In this document: one piece after another, positions 42,556 through 51,001 of the stretch
Layout of the letters: the number at the start of each line of letters is the position of its first letter
Position numbering within the stretch: the stretch's first letter is position 1
Source: Streptomyces eurocidicus
Lineage (GTDB): Bacteria > Actinomycetota > Actinomycetes > Streptomycetales > Streptomycetaceae
Assembly (NCBI RefSeq): GCF_002891295.1
Contig: NZ_LGUI01000012.1
Location: 186,001-250,000 of the forward strand
Direction of reading: 5' to 3'
DNA: 64,000 nucleotides
Translations under genes and position numbers: made by a program
The notes under the pieces: model-generated
Database searches by the model: none
Told to the model about the DNA's origin: nothing
Seen by the model: the letters and a program-made list of their open reading frames with translations, nothing else

Positions 42556-42599
42556 TCGCACTGCGCTTTACTGCTTGTTACTGCGTTTCCTACTTTATC

Positions 42600-42625
42600 A
42601 AAAGAAATCCGAGTGAATTTCTTTT
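42600..42625 (-). other. AT-rich spacer hairpin inside tRNA transcript
   Basis: AAAAGAAAT (42600-42608) pairs with ATTTCTTTT (42617-42625), just downstream of tRNA-Gln copy 2. It is exceptionally AT-rich for this genome and could be an RNase III or tRNA-processing signal. Confidence 0.55.
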
Positions 42626-42626
42626 G

Positions 42627-42698
42627 CTGGGGTACCAGGACTCGAACCTAGACTAAGGGAACCAGAAACCCTCGTGCTGCCAATTACACCATACCCCA
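42627..42698 (-). tRNA. tRNA-Gln(CTG), copy 2 (first in transcript)
   Basis: 72-nt tRNA with acceptor TGGGGTA/TACCCCA, anticodon CTG, discriminator G. It is promoter-proximal in the array Gln-Glu-Glu-Gln-Glu. Confidence 0.95.
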
Positions 42699-42784
42699 CC
42701 AGAACTCGACCCTTTTGAAGGGGTCTTGCTCGGGCTTGCTCCGTCCGCTCCGGCCTCTCGGCCCTCTCGGGCGGCGCAGGAAGA

Positions 42785-42813
42785 ACATTACCCGAAGGTG
42801 GTCGGGGCTCCAA
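42785..42813 (-). promoter_or_regulatory. promoter of the tRNA cluster
   Basis: On the minus strand TTGGAG (42813-42808), exactly 17 bp, then TAATGT (42790-42785): a good vegetative (HrdB-type) promoter about 85 bp before the first tRNA. Confidence 0.65.
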
Positions 42814-42930
42814 AACCGATAACCAGCGACCGCCGTCCGGGCACCCCGGGCGGGCTCTCGAACGGCCGGGCGCACCCCTCGAACGGCCCCTGAACAGCGC
42901 TTGAGCGGCCGTCGTACGGCCGCTGACGCA

Positions 42931-42971
42931 CGTGGGGCCCGGCAGGCCCCGAGGGGCTGCCGGGCCCCACG
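42931..42971 (-). terminator. terminator of gltX
   Basis: Near-perfect palindrome of about 19 bp (CGTGGGGCCCGGCAG on the left, its complement ending at 42971) with a tight GA turn and one bulge, 20 bp after the gltX stop. A second smaller dyad (AGCGGCCG/CGGCCGCT) lies around 42904-42924. Confidence 0.75.
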
Positions 42972-42991
42972 GGGGCTGCTGGGAGCGGACG

Positions 42992-44464
42992 TCAGGCCGT
43001 GAGCTTCGCCAGGGCCGCGTCCACCCGTGCCAGGGTGCGCTCGCGTCCCAGGATCTCCAGGGACTCGAACAGCGGCAGGCCGACCGTACGGCCGGTGACG
43101 GCCACCCGGACCGGGGCCTGGGCCTTGCCGAGCTTCAGGCCGTGCTCCTCGCCCGCCTCGACGACCGCGGCCTTGATGGCGTCAGCGTTCCAGTCGGCGG
43201 CGGCCAGCTTGGCCCGCGCGGTGCGCAGCAGGGCGTCGGAGCCCTCCTTCATCGCCTTGACCCAGGACGCCTCGTCCTCCACCGGCTCGTCGAGGAAGAG
43301 GAAGTCGACGTTGGCGGTGATGTCGGAGAGGACCGTGACGCGGGTCTGCGCGTACGGCGCGATCGCCTCCCAGGCGGCCTGGTCGAACGCCTCGGGCGCC
43401 CAGGCGGCGTGCGGGGCCTTGAGCCAGGGGGCGCAGGCGTCGGCGAACGCCTTCCCGTCCAGCAGGCGGATGTGGTCGGCGTTGATCGACTCGGCCTTCT
43501 TCAGGTCGAAGCGGGCCGGGTTGGCGTTCACGTCCGAGAGGTCGAACTTGGCGACCATCTCGGGGATGGTGAAGACGTCCTGGTCGGCCGAGAAGGACCA
43601 GCCGAGCAGGGAGAGGTAGTTGAGCAGGCCCTCCGGGAGGAAACCGCGCTCGCGGTAGAGGTTCAGCGACGCCTGCGGGTCACGCTTGGAGAGCTTCTTG
43701 TTGCCCTCGCCCATGACGTACGGGAGGTGGCCGAAGGCCGGGATCTCCTTGGCGACGCCCAGCTCGATCAGCGCCTTGTAGAGCGCGATCTGGCGCGGGG
43801 TGGAGGACAGCAGGTCCTCGCCGCGCAGCACGTGCGTGATCTCCATCAGGGCGTCGTCGACGGGGTTGACGAGCGTGTAGAGGGGGGCGCCGTTGGCCCG
43901 GACGATGCCGTAGTCCGGAACGTTCTCCGGGGTGAAGGTCAGCTCACCGCGGACCAGGTCCGTAAAGGTGATCGTCTCGTCGGGCATCCGGAAGCGGACG
44001 ATCGAGGCGCGGCCCTCGGCCTCGTAGGCCGCCCGCTGCTCGGGGGTCACGACCCGGCACTTGCCGTCGTAGCCGGACGGCTTGCCGGCGGCGCGGGCGG
44101 CGTCACGGCGCTCGTCGAGCTCCGCGGCGGTGCAGTAGCAGTGGTAGGCGTGCCCGGCGTCCAGCAGCCGCTGCGCGACGTCCTTGTAGATGTCCATGCG
44201 CTGCGACTGGCGGTACGGGGCGTGCGGGCCGCCGACCTCGGGGCCCTCGTCCCAGTCGAAGCCCAGCCAGCGCATGGAGTCCAGCAGCTGCTCGTACGAC
44301 TCCTCGGAGTCGCGGGCCGCGTCGGTGTCCTCGATGCGGAAGACGAGGGTGCCGCCGTGGTGGCGGGCGAACGCCCAGTTGAACAGGGCGGTGCGGACCA
44401 GACCCACGTGGGGGTTGCCGGTCGGGGAGGGACAGAAACGTACGCGGACATTCGCGTTAGCCAC
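42992..44464 (-). CDS. gltX: glutamyl-tRNA synthetase
   Basis: This class I synthetase charges tRNA-Glu. In actinobacteria the non-discriminating enzyme also puts glutamate on tRNA-Gln, which GatCAB then amidates. The 490-residue protein shows the HIGH-type motif FCPSPTGNPHVGLVRTALFN at residue 10, the zinc-like YHCYCT region near residue 110, and the KMSKS-type motif KKLSKRDPQASL around residue 250. GTG 44464 begins ANANVRVRFCPSP and overlaps the end of the upstream FAH gene by eight bases. The tRNA genes for both its substrates lie immediately downstream. Confidence 0.97.
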   Translation of the reverse strand: MANANVRVRFCPSPTGNPHVGLVRTALFNWAFARHHGGTLVFRIEDTDAARDSEESYEQLLDSMRWLGFDWDEGPEVGGPHAPYRQSQRMDIYKDVAQRLLDAGHAYHCYCTAAELDERRDAARAAGKPSGYDGKCRVVTPEQRAAYEAEGRASIVRFRMPDETITFTDLVRGELTFTPENVPDYGIVRANGAPLYTLVNPVDDALMEITHVLRGEDLLSSTPRQIALYKALIELGVAKEIPAFGHLPYVMGEGNKKLSKRDPQASLNLYRERGFLPEGLLNYLSLLGWSFSADQDVFTIPEMVAKFDLSDVNANPARFDLKKAESINADHIRLLDGKAFADACAPWLKAPHAAWAPEAFDQAAWEAIAPYAQTRVTVLSDITANVDFLFLDEPVEDEASWVKAMKEGSDALLRTARAKLAAADWNADAIKAAVVEAGEEHGLKLGKAQAPVRVAVTGRTVGLPLFESLEILGRERTLARVDAALAKLTA

Positions 44465-45239
44465 GCTTGATCACCTTATTGGTGAGAGTGCCGATGCCTT
44501 CGATGGTGACGGCGACCTCGTCGCCGACGTTGAGCGGTCCGACTCCGGCCGGGGTGCCCGTGAGGACGACGTCGCCGGGGAGCAGCGTCATCGCCTCGGT
44601 GATGTGGACGATGAGGTCCTCGATGGAGCGCACCATGTCGCTCGTGCGGCCCAGCTGGCGCTGTTCGCCGTTGACCGTGCACATGATCCCGAGGTCGCTC
44701 GGGTCCAGCTCGGTCTCCACCCAGGGGCCGAGGGGGCAGGAGGTGTCGAAGCCCTTGGCACGGGCCCACTGCTGCTCGCTGCGCTGGACGTCACGCGCGG
44801 TGATGTCGTTGGCGCAGGTGTAGCCGAGGATGACGTCCTTCACCCGCTCGCGGGGGACCTCGCGGCACATCCGCCCGATGACCACGGCCAGCTCGGCCTC
44901 GTGGTGCACCTCTTCGGAGAAGGAGGGGTACGCGATGGGGTCGCCGGGGCCGATGACCGCGGTGGACGGCTTGAAGAAGGTGACGGGGGCCGCGGGGACC
45001 TCGTTGCCCAGCTCCGCGGCGTGCTCGGCGTAGTTGCGGCCGATGGCGACGACCTTGTTGGGCAGCACGGGGGGCAACAGCCGTACCTTGCTCAGCGGGA
45101 TCTTCTGCCCCGAGCGCTCGAATTCGGCGAAGGGGTGCCCCTTGATGATGTCGAGGAGGGGGCCGCCTTCTGTGGAGGCGTCCCCTTCCACGACGCCGAA
45201 GGCGACGTTGCCGTCGATGGAGAACCTGGCGATGCGCAC
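44457..45239 (-). CDS. fumarylacetoacetate hydrolase (FAH) family protein
   Basis: This 260-residue metal-dependent hydrolase/decarboxylase of the FAH superfamily acts on beta-diketone or 2-oxo acids; the exact substrate is unknown. The ligand set is recognisable: VVAIGRNYAEHAAELGNEVP, the ExE metal motif in VHHEAELAVVIG, and GYTCANDITARDVQ with the downstream Asp. The C-terminus contains VLTGTPAGVGPLNVGDEV, diagnostic of the family. GTG 45239 is the start. Its stop overlaps gltX by eight bases, so expression of this enzyme is tied to the synthetase, an arrangement common in Streptomyces without a known reason. Confidence 0.92.
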   Translation of the reverse strand: MRIARFSIDGNVAFGVVEGDASTEGGPLLDIIKGHPFAEFERSGQKIPLSKVRLLPPVLPNKVVAIGRNYAEHAAELGNEVPAAPVTFFKPSTAVIGPGDPIAYPSFSEEVHHEAELAVVIGRMCREVPRERVKDVILGYTCANDITARDVQRSEQQWARAKGFDTSCPLGPWVETELDPSDLGIMCTVNGEQRQLGRTSDMVRSIEDLIVHITEAMTLLPGDVVLTGTPAGVGPLNVGDEVAVTIEGIGTLTNKVIKRG

Positions 45240-45466
45240 GGGAAGCTTTTGCCCCTATCTGATCCGGCCGGAGTCTGACACCTCAGGCTATCGCGGGGGG
45301 CGTGCGCGGCCCGTGCGCCGCGGATTTCGGCCGGGGCCGGGTGCGGGCGGCCGTACGGGCGGCCTTACGGGCACCCGCTCACGGGCGCTCGTACCGCCGG
45401 AGCGGCGGGCCGGCCGTCCCGGGCCCGGGGAAGGGGCGGGAGCGACCGGCCGGACCGGAGCCGGGC

Positions 45467-45679
45467 TCAGTCGAGCGGGGTCACCACGGGAGCGGTCATC
45501 AGGACCGTGCGGCGCGGGTTGGCCGTGACCTGGGGCAGCTCGGTGGCGTGCTCCCGGGCGGTGGGGCGCAGCGCCTCCGCGTCCGCGAGGTGCGCGAGCG
45601 TCGTGCGGCGCGGGTTGGCGGTCTTGCGGAGCGCCTTCGCCTTGTTCTTCGCCGTCTTCGTCGTCTTCGTGGTCTGCAC
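45467..45679 (-). CDS. small basic protein with duplicated ANPRRT motif
   Basis: I do not recognise this 70-residue protein. It has a Lys/Thr-rich start (MQTTKTTKTAKNKAKALRKT), then an internal repeat: TANPRRTTLAHL at about residue 21 and TANPRRTVLMTA at about residue 52, separated by EALRPTAREHATELPQV. GTG 45679 has GAGG seven bases upstream, and codon use is Streptomyces-like, so the gene is plausible. It could be a small nucleic-acid-binding protein or a precursor peptide; there is no signal sequence and no modifying enzyme next to it. Confidence 0.6.
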   Translation of the reverse strand: MQTTKTTKTAKNKAKALRKTANPRRTTLAHLADAEALRPTAREHATELPQVTANPRRTVLMTAPVVTPLD

Positions 45680-46164
45680 TTGCTGCCTCGCGGTGTCGGG
45701 GTGCGCGCTGTCGTTCTCGCGTCTTGTGTAAAGGACCAGGCTAGGCGCGCCTATCCCCAGCCGTCCGCGAGAGAAGTCATGAGTTGCTTGTGAGTTTGCT
45801 CACGAGCGCGCCGAAAAAAGCCGCATAGCGGTCGGCCTTTGAGCCTCCGCGAATCGGACATCGCAGGACTGAATCAGATATTCCGCTCCTGATCATGAGG
45901 ACTGGGACACCGGAGCGGCGACCGGCTTACCAGGGTAACTAATCCAGATAAGTCCCATATAAGGGCTCTGGTCCTCTACGCCCAGTGACCACGCCGGGCA
46001 CTGAGCGTCACCCCCTCCCCAGGGGCATGCACCGGCCTTGTTGGGAGATCCGGCACTGTGCTGGAATTCCACGGACCGCCAGGGGGCAACCGCGGTCCCC
46101 CCACGACTCGACACCGTCCCGCCGCTCCACCGGTGGGACGCCTGGTCCAGAGGTTGCGACGCTA
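45680..46164. promoter_or_regulatory. long upstream region of conservon 1 with shared motif
   Basis: A 485-bp gap, AT-rich between about 45770 and 45980, consistent with the promoter of the cvn1 operon. At 46058-46071 it has GTGCTGGAATTCCA, which recurs upstream of cvnA2 (51804-51817). The palindromic core is TGGAATTCCA, and the motif ends 93 bp before cvnA1. No gene is visible. Confidence 0.55.
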
Positions 46165-48390
46165 GTGCAGGGACGTTTCAAGAGGGATGGCAGCGCTGCG
46201 GCGGAGCCGGAGCCGCGCGGTGCGACCGACCGCGGCACGTCCGCCGACGCGCCGACCGGCGGCGAGTCCGCCGAACGGCCGAAGTCCAAGTCCAAGGCGA
46301 ACAGGACGAAAAGTCCGAACGGGCCGGGTGCGCGAATAGCCCTGCGCAACTGGCGCATCTCCACACGACTGGTCTCCCTGCTGGCTCTGCCCGTCGTCGC
46401 GGCGACGACGCTGGGTGCCCTGCGTATCGACAGCTCGCTCGAGAACATCGACCAGCTCGACCATATGAAGCTCCTCACGGAGATGACCGGTCGGGCCACC
46501 GCTCTCGCCAGCGCCCTCCAGGAGGAGCGCGACCGCTCGGCCGGCCCGCTGGCCGCCGGCAACGGCGACTCGGACGACCGCGTCGTGGCCACCCGGCAGA
46601 AGTCCGACCGGGAGATCAAGGCGTTCACCGAGGCCACCAAGGGCGTCAAGCCGACCGACACCACGATGGTCGGCGTGCAGACCACCCTGGTCGACATCTC
46701 CCGGCAGCTGCGGAAGATCGACGAGGTCCGCAAGGACGCCTACCAGGACCGCGACTACATCGCCCGGACCGTCAACAACTACGACGGCCTCATCAACTCG
46801 CTGCTCTCGCTCTCGCAGGACATGGCCCAGGCCACCAGCAGCAGCGAAATGATCACCAGCACCCGTGCGCTGGCCACGTTCTCCGCCGCCAAGGAGTACG
46901 CGTCCATCCAGCGCGCCGTGATCACCGCGGCGCTCGCCGCGAAGGGCGGCCCCCGCCTCTCCTCGAACGACAGCCAGTACGGCAAGGAAGCGCTGGACGC
47001 GGAGACCGAGGCGATCAAGCGCTTCACCGCCATCCGCTCCGTCGACGCCAAGCAGCTGATGCTCTCGCTCAACGGCGGCATCTCCGACGTCACCTCGGCG
47101 AACACCTTCGCCGACCGCGTCTTCAGCAAGAGCGACGGCCTCAAGACCGACGCCCCGTCGTGGATGGACTGGTCCGACCAGTCGACGGTCAAGCTCAACG
47201 AGATGTCGAAGATCGAGCAGACCCTGCTCAGCCAGATGGACCAGAAGGCCCGCGAGCTGCGCGACGAGGCGCAGCAGGAGGCGATCCTCAACGGTGTCCT
47301 GATCATCCTGGTCCTCGGCATCTCCCTCGTCGGCGCCTTCGTGGTGGCCCGCTCCATGGTCCGCTCGCTGCACCGGCTGCAGCGCACCGCCCAGCGCGTC
47401 GCCCAGGAACGCCTGCCCGAGCTCGTCAAGCAGCTGTCCGAGACCGACCCGCAGGACGTCGACACCACGGTCGAGTCCGTCGGTGTGCACAGCCGGGACG
47501 AGATCGGCAAGGTGGCCGCGGCCTTCGACGACGTGCACCGCGAGGCGGTCCGCCTCGCCGCCGAGCAGGCGTTGCTGCGAGGCAACGTCAACGCGATGTT
47601 CACCAACCTCTCGCGCCGCAGCCAGGGCCTCATCCAGCGTCAGCTCTCGCTCATCTCCGAGCTGGAGAGCCGCGAGGCCGACCCCGACCAGCTCTCCTCG
47701 CTGTTCCGGCTCGACCACCTCGCGACCCGTATGCGCCGTAACGGCGAAAACCTCCTCGTCCTCGCGGGTGAGGAGCCCGGCCGCCGGTGGACCCGGCCCG
47801 TGCCGCTCGTCGACGTGCTCCGCGCCGCCGCGTCCGAGGTGGAGCAGTACGAGCGCATCGAGCTGTCCGGCGTGCCGCCGACAGAGGTCGCCGGCCGTGT
47901 GGTCAACGACCTCGTGCACCTCCTCGCCGAGCTGCTGGAGAACGCGACGTCGTTCTCCTCCCCGCAGACCAAGGTCAAGGTGACCGGTCACGCGCTGCCC
48001 GACGGGCGGGTGCTGGTCGAGATCCACGACACCGGCATCGGCCTCTCGCCCGAGGACCTCGCGGCGATCAACGAGCGGCTCGCGAGCCCGCCGACCGTGG
48101 ACGTCTCGGTCTCGCGCCGCATGGGCCTGTTCGTGGTCGGCCGGCTGTCCCTGCGACACGGCATCCGCATCCAGCTCCGGCCGTCCGACTCGGGCGGTAC
48201 GACCGCGCTCGTCATGCTTCCGGTCGACGTCGCCCAGGGCGGCAAGCGGCCGATGCCCGGTGCCGCGGGCGCGCCCGCGATGGGCGGCGGCGCGCCGCAG
48301 GGCGGCATGCCCGGCGGCCTGGCCGGGGCCTGTCCGGCGGCATGCCGGGCGCCAAGTCGTCCGGCCCCGGTGGCAACGCCGGCCTCATGA
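46165..48390 (+). CDS. cvnA1: conservon 1 sensor histidine kinase-like protein CvnA1 (frame breaks after kinase domain)
   Basis: CvnA proteins are membrane sensor kinases that form a GTPase-linked signalling complex with CvnB, CvnC and CvnD. In this frame: a transmembrane helix at about 68-88 (RLVSLLALPVVAATTLGALR), a large extracytoplasmic NIT-type sensing region, a second helix at about 374-398 (NGVLIILVLGISLVGAFVVA), HAMP, a LDHLATRMRRNGENLLVLAG block, and an ATPase domain with ELLENATSF (about 590), DTGIGLSPEDL and MGLFVVGRLS. GTG 46165 is the likely start. Around 48325-48328 a base appears to be missing: this frame reads into a stop at 48388, whereas the expected Gly-rich continuation is in another frame to 50066. 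Confidence 0.85.
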   Translation: MQGRFKRDGSAAAEPEPRGATDRGTSADAPTGGESAERPKSKSKANRTKSPNGPGARIALRNWRISTRLVSLLALPVVAATTLGALRIDSSLENIDQLDHMKLLTEMTGRATALASALQEERDRSAGPLAAGNGDSDDRVVATRQKSDREIKAFTEATKGVKPTDTTMVGVQTTLVDISRQLRKIDEVRKDAYQDRDYIARTVNNYDGLINSLLSLSQDMAQATSSSEMITSTRALATFSAAKEYASIQRAVITAALAAKGGPRLSSNDSQYGKEALDAETEAIKRFTAIRSVDAKQLMLSLNGGISDVTSANTFADRVFSKSDGLKTDAPSWMDWSDQSTVKLNEMSKIEQTLLSQMDQKARELRDEAQQEAILNGVLIILVLGISLVGAFVVARSMVRSLHRLQRTAQRVAQERLPELVKQLSETDPQDVDTTVESVGVHSRDEIGKVAAAFDDVHREAVRLAAEQALLRGNVNAMFTNLSRRSQGLIQRQLSLISELESREADPDQLSSLFRLDHLATRMRRNGENLLVLAGEEPGRRWTRPVPLVDVLRAAASEVEQYERIELSGVPPTEVAGRVVNDLVHLLAELLENATSFSSPQTKVKVTGHALPDGRVLVEIHDTGIGLSPEDLAAINERLASPPTVDVSVSRRMGLFVVGRLSLRHGIRIQLRPSDSGGTTALVMLPVDVAQGGKRPMPGAAGAPAMGGGAPQGGMPGGLAGACPAACRAPSRPAPVATPAS

Positions 48391-50066
48391 GCGGCGGCTC
48401 CACGCCGCGCCGTCCGGCGGCGCCCGCGTCCGGCCCGCGTCCCGCGCTGCCCGGCCGTCCGGGCATGACGGAGGCCGGTCTGCCGACGCGGCCGGCTCCG
48501 GCGGCCCGCCCCGAGCCGGGTGCCGGCGCGGCCGGCAGCCTCTTCGACGCCCCGCCGCGCGGTGCCGCGGACGCCAAGGGCGCCCCGGGCGCCGACGGCC
48601 GTCCCTCGCTGCCGACGCGTGGCAACGGCGGTCCGGCCGCCGTGCCGCCGCCCTCCGAGGGCGTGCGCCGGCCGAAGATGCCCAAGCGGCGTGGCAACGG
48701 TCCCGCCTCCGAGATGGCCGGCCGCCCGGCCGCGAGCTGGGGCAACCAGCAGCCTCCGGCGGCCCCGAAGGCACCGGCCGACGACTGGCCGGCGGCCGAC
48801 CCGGCGCCGCGCGCCGCGCAGGACGTCCCGCGCGGTCACGAGGAGCCCGAGACCACCGGCGGCTTCGCCCGTCCGGCCGAGGCACCGCGGGGCGGCGGCG
48901 ACACCGCCCAGTTCCCCGCGCTCCCGGCCTCGCCCGAGCCCGAGCCGCGCAGCAGCACGTCCGGCGAGTACGCCCGCCCGGCCGCCACCGGCGGCACCGG
49001 CCAGTTCGAGCTGCCCAGCGGCTCGACGGGCCGGTTCGCCCGCCCGGACGGCCCGGGTGACACCGGGCAGTTCGCGCAGCCGAACAGCTCGACCGGCCAG
49101 TTCGCCCGCCCGGACGGCCCCGGCGACACCGGACAGTTCGCCCAGCCGAACAGCACCACCGGCCAGTTCGTGCAGCCCGACGGTCCCGGCGACACGGGAC
49201 AGTTCGCACAGCCGAACAGCACGACCGGCCAGTTCGCCCGCCCCGACGGCCCCGGCGACACCGGACAGTTCGCCCAGCCCAACAGCACCACCGGACAGTT
49301 CGCACAGCCCGGTGCCGCCGAGACGACGGGCCGGTTCGCGCTCCCGAGCGGCGACACCGGACAGTTCGCCCGTCCCGACGGCCCGGGTGACACCGGACAG
49401 TTCGCGCGGCCCGAAGCGACCCCGCAGGCCCCGGCCGACGACTGGCCGACGGCCGATGCCGCCCCGCGCGAGCCGCGGCAGACCCGCGGTGGCGCCGGAC
49501 GGTTCGCGCTGCCCGAGGGCCAGGCGGGCCAGAACGGCCGTACGGGCCGGGCCCAGCCGCCCGCGGGCGACGCGCGGACGCCGCTCTTCGACGAGATGGA
49601 GTCCCACTGGTTCCGGGGCGCGGCGGGCGAAGGCCAGGCCGCGGCTCCGGAGCAGCCGGCCGGCATGCCGCAGCGCCTGCCGCGCCGCGGTGAGTCCCGC
49701 CAGCCCCTGGGCAACGCCCAGACCCCGCAGACCCCCGAGGCCGCCCCGGCCCCGCAGGGTGCGCAGGACAACTGGCGTGACTCCCCCAATGACGAGCGCT
49801 GGCGCCGGGCCGAGCAGGTCCGGGAGCCGGCGGCGGGCGGTACCACCTCGTCCGGTCTGCCGCGGCGGGTGCCGCGCGCGAACCTGGTCGACGGCACCGC
49901 CGAGCAGCAGCAGTCCACCCCGGTCGGTCCGCAGGTCTCGCGCGCGCCCGACGACGTACGCGGCCGCCTGACCAACCTGCGCCGGGGTATCCAGCAGGGA
50001 CGCCAGGCCGGCAACACCTCGACCGGTAGTCACAACCTTGGTCCCACTTACCCGCAGGAGCGTTAG
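48330..50066 (+). pseudogene. cvnA1: out-of-frame C-terminal tail of CvnA1
   Basis: From about 48330 the reading frame shifted by one base encodes the expected rest of CvnA1 (LSGGMPGAKSSGPGGNAGLM onward). It is a disordered Pro/Gly/Gln-rich tail with a six-fold 22-residue repeat and the end TSSGLPRRVPRANLVDG ... SRAPDDVRGRLTNLRRGIQQ, which is also conserved at the end of CvnA2. Coding-type base use continues to the stop at 50064-50066, directly before cvnB1. One extra G (or GC) in the GGGG run 48325-48328 would fuse both parts into a protein of about 1300 residues. A sequencing or assembly error, or a recent mutation, is more likely than programmed frameshifting. Confidence 0.8.
49026..49421 (+). 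repeat. six tandem 66-bp repeats in the cvnA1 tail
   Basis: Six 22-residue units of the form TGQFARPDGPGD-TGQFAQPNST, the fifth divergent. Each unit contains two TGQF/TGRF half-repeats. The DNA copies are similar but not identical, so the array may expand or contract. Confidence 0.85.
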
Positions 50067-50489
50067 TTGAGTCCGATGAGCCAGGCGGCGCAGAACCTGA
50101 ACTGGTTGATCACCAACTTTGTGGCGAACACCCCAGGGGTGTCCCACACGGTGGTGGTCTCCGCCGACGGACTTCTGCTGGCGATGTCCGAAGGCTTTCC
50201 GCGGGACCGCGCCGATCAGCTGGCGGCGGTCGCCTCCGGCCTGACCTCCCTGACGGCCGGTGCCTCCCGGATCTTCGAGGGCGGCGCCGTCAACCAGACC
50301 GTCGTGGAGATGGAGCGCGGCTTCCTCTTCATCATGTCCGTCTCCGACGGCTCCTCGCTGGCCGTACTGGCGCACCCCGAGTGCGACATCGGCCTCGTGG
50401 GCTACGAGATGGCCCTCCTGGTCGACCGCGCGGGTACCGTGCTGACGCCCGATCTCCGCGCCGAGCTCCAGGGCAGCCTGCTGAACTGA
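50067..50489 (+). CDS. cvnB1: conservon 1 roadblock/LC7 protein CvnB1
   Basis: This 140-residue roadblock/LC7-domain protein is thought to act with the GTPase CvnD, much as MglB does with MglA. The sequence runs SQAAQNLNWLITNFVANTPG ... VVVSADGLLLAMSEGFPRDR ... GYEMALLVDRAGTVLTPDLR. TTG 50067 directly follows the cvnA1 stop and has AGGAG six bases upstream; ATG 50076 is a less favoured alternative. It differs from CvnB2 at only three residues, and 236 bp of the two genes are identical, indicating recent sequence exchange. Confidence 0.93.
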   Translation: MSPMSQAAQNLNWLITNFVANTPGVSHTVVVSADGLLLAMSEGFPRDRADQLAAVASGLTSLTAGASRIFEGGAVNQTVVEMERGFLFIMSVSDGSSLAVLAHPECDIGLVGYEMALLVDRAGTVLTPDLRAELQGSLLN

Positions 50490-50593
50490 CCGATGTATTC
50501 CGCTGATCCCGTCCGACCGTACGGCCGAAAACCCCCCACCGGCCCGCGCTCGACGGCATTATTGCCAGTCCTGCTGTCCCGTCCGGAGGATTC

Positions 50594-51001
50594 ATGACCC
50601 CGCCCGCCTCGCCCGGCCCGTACGGCGCCTCTCATCACGCGCCGTACGGGAGTGAAGGCGAAGAGCCGCTGATCCGCCCCTACGCCATGACGGGTGGCCG
50701 CACCCGGCCCCGCTATCAGCTCGCCATCGAGGCGCTGGTCAGCTCCACGGCCGACCCGGCCCACCTGGCGGGGCTGCTCCCCGAGCACCAGCGGATCTGC
50801 CACCTGTGCCGGGAGGTCAAGTCGGTCGCGGAGGTCTCTGCGCTGCTGAACATGCCGCTGGGCGTGGCGCGCATCCTCGTCGCGGACCTGGCGGAGGCCG
50901 GCATGGTGGCCATCCACCAGCCGGGTGGCGGCGGAGAGTCCGGCGGGACGCCGGATGTGACACTGCTCGAAAGGGTGCTCAGTGGACTTCGGAACCTCTA
51001 G
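50594..51001 (+). CDS. cvnC1: conservon 1 DUF742 protein CvnC1
   Basis: This 135-residue DUF742 protein is a universal conservon component with a predicted winged-helix-like fold and no proven activity. Conserved features are LIRPYAMTGGRTRPRYQLAI, LPEHQRICHLCREVKSVAEV with its CHLC cysteines, and MPLGVARILVADLAEAGMVA. The N-terminus is short compared with CvnC2. ATG 50594 follows GGAGGA. The last 20 bp overlap the start of cvnD1, so translation of the two is coupled. Confidence 0.92.
   Translation: MTPPASPGPYGASHHAPYGSEGEEPLIRPYAMTGGRTRPRYQLAIEALVSSTADPAHLAGLLPEHQRICHLCREVKSVAEVSALLNMPLGVARILVADLAEAGMVAIHQPGGGGESGGTPDVTLLERVLSGLRNL

Noticed and set aside
45985..46164. Earlier ATG start of cvnA1
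   Set aside because: The extra 60 residues have non-coding composition and contain the motif shared with the cvnA2 promoter.
48321..48335. Programmed frameshift site in cvnA1
   Set aside because: No heptameric slippery sequence or downstream pseudoknot is apparent; a one-base error or mutation is simpler.
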